The position numbers and the translations under genes are program-made. Below, piece by piece: positions 55,371-64,000 of a DNA stretch of 64,000 bases. Under the pieces are notes generated by a model. The model was not told where the DNA came from. It made no database searches and saw only the letters and a list, made by a program, of their open reading frames with translations. Source of the DNA: Polytrichum commune (lineage: Eukaryota; Streptophyta; Polytrichopsida; Polytrichales; Polytrichaceae); NCBI GenBank assembly GCA_950295325.1, contig OX485806.1:33170001-33234000 (forward strand). Direction: 5' to 3'. How positions within the stretch are numbered: the first letter of the stretch is position 1; each line of letters begins with the position of its first letter.

Positions 55371-55508
55371 ATGTTCAAGTGTTTGCAAGCCGGGAGTGAA
55401 CTACTGCGAAGGAATCGGAGGGGCCAAATTCTACAGGTTCTGCAAGGAGCCTTGCTTCAAGCTTCTAATACTCATCAGAGCATCAGGAACACAGCGACTT
55501 CATCAAAG
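55371..55508 (+). CDS. Possible upstream first exon of DIM1 (presequence-like)
   Basis: An open frame from ATG 55371 reads MFKCLQAGSELLRRNRRGQI and on to TATSSK. It is Arg-rich with a single Glu, like a mitochondrial presequence. At 55508 it meets a donor AAAG|GTTCCA in phase 0. The acceptor GCTTCCAG|GGAATAG at 55742/55743 precedes the DIM1 ATG, and the 30 bases between are open and in frame ([10 protein letters not shown] before MAGG). Splicing would give an N-terminally extended, perhaps organelle-targeted DIM1. If unspliced, the frame stops at 55563-55565 in a telo-box. This is an inference from sequence; no transcript evidence is available. Confidence 0.35.
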
Positions 55509-55721
55509 GTTCCAACGCTCATACACTGGAATTTTCGTTGCGGTTTGCGGTGGTTTAAGGTTTAGGGTTTAGTTGTGGTGGTTGCCGACTGCGTTCTGTA
55601 CCTGGTGTGCGTCAGTTTGGGACATCCATTTTTGGTGTAAGTTAACCTTGTAAGTTGCATAGAGGCAGCCAGTGTAGTTGGCCTTCTGAAATCATCACGA
55701 GTTTCTTTTTGACTTTTTTAG

Positions 55722-59406
<3,685 letters not shown>

Positions 59407-61124
59407 CCAAGGACTCGCATTTTTGTGTCGCCCTGTATTTGTATCACAAGAAACAGTGCGGATAACCTAGATATAAATGTCTTGAAGAAATATTTGGAAC
59501 TTGGACCTTATTATATATAGGTCTACAAGCCTGCAGCACAGTGAATTTCCAATAAGTGGGGGGAGGGGGCGGGCAGATTCCAGAATCATAAGACTTGTTC
59601 TCTATATAAAAGTATGCCTACAGTGATTGTTCTAGGAATTAGTCCAAGCTAGTCTTGAGAAAGATCAGACAAGACATTACAGTTGCAGATATCTAGGAAT
59701 GTTTTCTAGGCCCGAGAATTGGTTTACACTGTTTGTGGAGAGATCTGCTCGATTTTTTTAATCCATTGATTCTTTTGACTAGAAAGCAAAGGTTGCGAGC
59801 TCTAAAAAGCAACAGCCTCACATTGTATAAGCATACTTGTCGACATCAAGTTTCCATAATCATCAAGTTCCACGTCACTTCGAGCACTTGAGACCCTTAA
59901 CCGAATTGGAAAACTCCCTACAGAACTTTTCAAATTTTAAAAAATCCCTACAGGAGGTTAATGTTTCATAGATTCATGTTTCAGTACGGGAGTTTTGCTC
60001 CAATTTTAACATTAAATAATGTTCAAGGAATGTTCAAGTGGTGTTGGACCCTCTAATTTTTGTGAAATGAAGGAGAGGTGTTTCACTTTGGCCAAAAGTC
60101 CCTAAATAGAGATGGATTTCATGGCAACGTTTTGAAGGCACCTAAAATGATACTCCTCCTGAAACTTTTTTAAGGAGTTCATCTGGAAGTTTTGACATTT
60201 GTGTGATGTAAATAGATATATGAATAATGACAACCAATGTTTCTTTGCGATCTAAAGTGGTTAGTGTGCATAGGTCCCTCCCAAAGTGGACACTGGTGAG
60301 ACTCGAACATTGAGAACCCAAATCAAATGGCAATTTTCAATGTCCACTTCGAGTGTGCCATACAATGTTCATCTTTCTTAATTTTTTGTCGAAATGAAGC
60401 TAATGCCTCAATCTCCAAAACATGATTGTAGACGAAGCAACAACTGTTGTAATGTTTTGACTTTAGATATATTAACCCCTCTCGCCACCAATGACCAAAA
60501 CCAACCCTAACAAACAGTTCTCATTGAAAAATGGGTCACACCCACTAAAATACAATTTAAAGATGGGATGAGATGAGATGACTAGGTGTTGAGCAACACC
60601 CCGAGTGCATGAGGGACACTTAACGGCCCTCTACATGTATTTGAAATTATTAGCTACCAATACCAATGGGTGACAAAGGTGTGGTCTCCACCAATGATAA
60701 AAAATGTTTTTGAGATATGTGCAATAAGGCCAATCTGACTCGTTGTTGTCATCAACATGTCCCATGGAACCCCTTTTGGAGAGAGAGAAATTTGTCTTAA
60801 CCCATAATGGACACATGATCTCAATATACACCATACACACAATTTATACATTAGGGAGGAAATAAACATATACTAATATTAGACATTGATGATTAAAAAA
60901 ATATGACATATATTTGCATTTAGAGGCACCCAGGCTATGTATTTGAACCTAAATCTTCAATAATATGAAGGTGTTCAACCAATTCAAAAAGTACACTTGA
61001 AGAGTAAGTTGATTTTAGATAGGATCAATTTTGACATGATTAGTTAAAAATGAAAATATGTAGTTTAATTATATGTTTTTGGGCTTCTTAGACGCTTAAG
61101 GGTTAACAAGGAATAGTCAAGTTT
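59407..61124. other. DIM1 3' UTR then gene-free spacer
   Basis: The first few hundred bases are probably the DIM1 3' UTR. The remainder has no gene or bounded repeat that I can support. Confidence 0.4.
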
Positions 61125-61505
61125 GTACTACACTAAATATTGTATTTAGTGTCACCAATTCTATTTGTCTTCCTCAATACTAATTGTAAATTGCCCGTGT
61201 AGTGTCACCAACACTAAATGTAAACCTAACATTATTTCTCATTCCTTGTAAGAAAATTTGGGCATGATAGGTTTACAACATTATTGCAATTATTGTTACT
61301 TACTAAGTGATTCCTTAATCCAAGAATCACTCATCCATGACAAAATCTCATTACAAAAATGTTAGGATGCAAATTTTCCAAAAGCGGATGAACTAAAAGT
61401 AAGTTGGGATGAAAATATTTGTAATTTATTCAGAAGAGGTGTCATTAGGAAAGTTACCACAGTGACATAAAATATTGTATGACACTAAATACAATATATT
61501 AGTAC
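61125..61505 (+). mobile_element. MITE family D, full length
   Basis: The left end GTACTACACTAAATATTGTA is inverted at the right (ATTTAGTGTCA-type; plus strand GACACTAAATACAATATATTAGTAC). The terminus is itself palindromic. The interior aligns with 41966-42356, 14528-14700 and 34072-34215. Confidence 0.75.
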
Positions 61506-62429
61506 TCTTTCTCTACTAGCATATGAGTCCCAAAGTGTATATCATGTGCAACCAATAAATTCATAATTCCATCACGTGTTCCATCATAGTATTCAATTTT
61601 TGAAAGAATAAAATAAATTCACTTGCACAAGCCATGTATTTTTGGGACGCATATTTCAATACTCTCTATCTAAAATACATGGGGAAACTTTGGATCAACC
61701 ATGACACATGGGCATTGGTGAAGCCACTATAATCGGTTGTCATTGGCACCAAGTTTAACAGGCTAGTTCATATGTATGGGTGCAATGGGTTGGGACCGTA
61801 TAGATTTATTTTTTTAATCTTCCTTCGTATTTTGCCATGTGTCAAGCTCACATTTGCTAAGACCCCTTGTATCTCACATGGAAACTACATTCTAACACTT
61901 GTAAAAAAATGGAATAAAGAGCCCTCTACATTACATCCTTTGGAGGTCGTAACATTAATTGACAACAATGAGTTGTTATGTGGACTTGAGAGCATGTGCA
62001 ATTTAATCTTGAGATTAAAATAATAATTTAAACAATTTTTTTTTAAAAAACACAATGGCTCGAGATTGAGGCTATCCGGTTATTAACCACATGTATTGGT
62101 TTCCTCGAATCTAGGAAACCCTAACAAGTGAATGCAATAACATCTACTTACATTGTGCACTCTCAGATAGCTCCACTAGAATTGAAAAAGAAAACACTAG
62201 GTACATACATTGAAATTATATTACTCCCTTTGTCCCAAAATGATTGTCCTACCCCTCGGAGTTTATATCCCAAAATGATGGGGCCTATTACAATGTAAAA
62301 CTAAGAAAAAATTTAGCCAAATGTTGATTCTTATTATAACAATCCAAAATGTATATGTGTGCAACCAAATATGTTTCCAAACATATTTTGTCATAAATTA
62401 TATGGTGAATATTGCAATGGCATTAATAC
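61506..62429. other. Gene-free spacer
   Basis: Contains a lone Stowaway-like end at 62223 (TACTCCCTTTGTCCCAAAATGATTG) without a clear partner. No gene seen. Confidence 0.4.
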
Positions 62430-64000
62430 TAACACTCAACAATGTCAGCCAGCTCAAGTAGTCACATGACCTCCTTGTAGTTGTATGTTGGAGCATGAAT
62501 GAACTTGTTGTTGTCGTAATCTACCTTGCATAAGAATTTGAACACGAAGTAAATGTGTTTGCAGGTTACCCATTTACCTTTCTTTCCTAAAGCCTAAGAA
62601 GACATCTTCATGAAGTCTAGGCAAGTGCACGATGGGATGTTGCCAATTGTTACACAATAAGCATTGTCCTCCTTTGAGACAATGTTGATGATAACTCCAA
62701 ATCATGGATAAGGAATGGCAATCACTCCAACAACACAATATTCGTCCATGAATCCAGTGCTCTTCCAATTGTTTTTGTGATTGGCCATTGGTGTTATTGG
62801 ATTTCATTGCATTGTCTTAGCAAATGTTGAAGTTGGGCGGAAGTCCGGGTTGAAGGCTTGTAAAAATGTGACCGAGGGATGGGGAGTTTTGCAATTGTTG
62901 AAAGCCTACAACAAGGAGACAATGCTTCCCTCTGCTACATTGGAATTCGACATCCTCCAGCGCCAACACCTCATCCCTCAACAAATTGGTGCCTATCTTC
63001 ATAGGCCACATGTTGGGTACTATAGGCCAATTCAACACATTCCTTTTCTTGTTGCCACTCACACAACATTTGATGTCATCATGGTAGAACCAAAGTTCAC
63101 ATTCCACATTGTTGGTGGAGCGGAATTCCTTCAACCCTTCATACATTGGTGCAAGGGTGCCATGTTTGTATGTTTTGACTTTTCCATCGTACAAAGTTCA
63201 TGTATTGGCCTATATTGCCCAACATCTTTTGGTAGATTTGGGTGGCAATCTTGCTATGCGCGACTGTGAAGGAGGGCACCCCGTCTCAAGCACCAATATG
63301 GTATGAGCCACACCAATTTCTTCTGCATTCAATGATTTCTTTAGGCGTTAACGAGTTGCTTGAGTCTTAGGGCGAGGAATGGAATAGTTAACCTTATTGG
63401 GTCAATGGAAGACGCAATCAACACTAGGTGGCAAGTCCAATGTTCATTTGATAGAACCAAACAACTCTGACCCCTCAAATGCACAATACTGGATGTTAAG
63501 TTTCTCTACCCTTAAATAACACCTCCTGCATCCACTAGTAGCTTTGGATATACGCTTATGGCAACAACCTTCAATTTCAAGGACACTAAATTTGAACCCT
63601 TGCCATTGGAACCCATTTTTAGTTGTGCTATGTAATTTGCAATCTACAAGAACACTCATATCAAAATATCCACTATCACTTTGTATATGCAAGTTATTTT
63701 GTTCCTTGACTATTGGACCAATTGTTGCGCACCATTTTGGCAAGGTTGCAAGTTGTATCTTTGCACACTCATTTATGATCATATCATGAATGCATAATTC
63801 TTGTTAAAATGGGATGCAAAACACTAAAAAAAACTATGGAATACAACATATTAACAACAACCAATGAATACAATTTGATAACCAAACATAAACATGGAAC
63901 AATTACTCACCAATAACATGTGACCACTCCATTGTCTAAATTGGAAATACCAAAACCCTAACCACTCAAAAAGTCCAAACAACCACTTTTGCAGCGCCAA
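62430..64000 (-). pseudogene. MULE-type DDE transposase with SWIM finger (copy B), cut by window edge
   Basis: Reading on the minus strand from 64000: an exon homologous to copy A 29.5-29.6 kb; an intron of about 105 bp with donor ATTG|GTGAGTAA (near 63912); then HDMIINECAKIQLATLPKWC, FQWQGFKFSVLEIEGC, FRSTNNVECELWFYHDDI and WPIVPNMWPMKIGTNL. It ends with a SWIM finger: IPSCTCLDFMKM ... KWVTCKHIYFVFKFLCKVD, so the CTC...CKH quartet is intact. In-frame stops (for example TAG after KMSS, TGA after KEVM) and frameshifts show it is decayed, but less so at the finger than copy A. The 5' part lies outside the window. Confidence 0.65.

Noticed and set aside
61772-62023. 83-residue plus-strand open frame
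   Set aside because: No family resemblance, in a gene-free AT-rich spacer.
62781-63269. 162-residue plus-strand open frame
   Set aside because: Shadow of the minus-strand transposase copy B, whose recognisable peptide blocks are on the other strand.

Overview
The window is nuclear DNA of a land plant with a large, transposon-rich genome. The evidence is plant-type intron/exon genes with GT-AG introns, telo-box promoter motifs (AAACCCTAA), plant-like gene products, and many MITE, SINE, MULE and pogo remnants. The lineage cannot be fixed from sequence alone. The very large spacers, abundant poly-G/poly-C tracts and repeat-filled introns would suit a non-flowering plant (lycophyte, fern or gymnosperm), but this is a weak inference.

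Layout. Bases 1-43,900 hold no gene I believe to be intact. They are layers of mobile-element debris: a Stowaway-like element (177-1298), a Tigger/pogo element with perfect terminal repeats (9540-10829), tandem arrays (11.65-12.3 kb and 16.3-17.9 kb), LINE scraps (~20 kb, 33.7 kb), a large decayed MULE-type transposase (25.4-31.4 kb) split by a 1,400-bp transposon that carries an unrecognised ORF (26488-27887), and a Tc1-like transposase relic split by a Harbinger-like MITE (36.6-37.9 kb). At least six short inverted-repeat families and three SINE-like families recur through the window.

The gene island is 44-59.5 kb. It holds a ribosomal-L1-domain nucleolar protein (RSL1D1-like, minus, 46845-47921, with a reduplicated 3' end and possible extra 3' exons near 44.3 kb), a SOSS-complex subunit B homologue (minus, two exons, 51621-53196), a VMA21-like V-ATPase assembly factor with a C-terminal KKXX signal (minus, 53431-53763), and a DIM1/KsgA 18S rRNA dimethyladenosine transferase (plus, five coding exons, 55773-59406). 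Two of the four act in ribosome biogenesis (L1-domain protein and DIM1). The others act in DNA-damage response and V-ATPase assembly in the ER. Telo-box motifs lie near the promoters of the L1-domain gene, VMA21 and DIM1.

From 59.4 kb to the end the window is again repeats. The last 1.6 kb is a second copy of the MULE-type transposase with its SWIM zinc-finger motif. That copy supplies the empty site proving the 1.4-kb insertion in the first copy.

The strongest novelty candidates are the 1.4-kb element at 26488-27887 (8-bp target duplication, paralogous empty site, unassigned cargo protein), a 226-bp hAT-type MITE family with target duplications on all four full-length copies, and two independent cases of local exon reduplication in neighbouring host genes (decayed exon-2 copies in DIM1 intron 1, and repeated 3'-terminal coding segments of the L1-domain gene).
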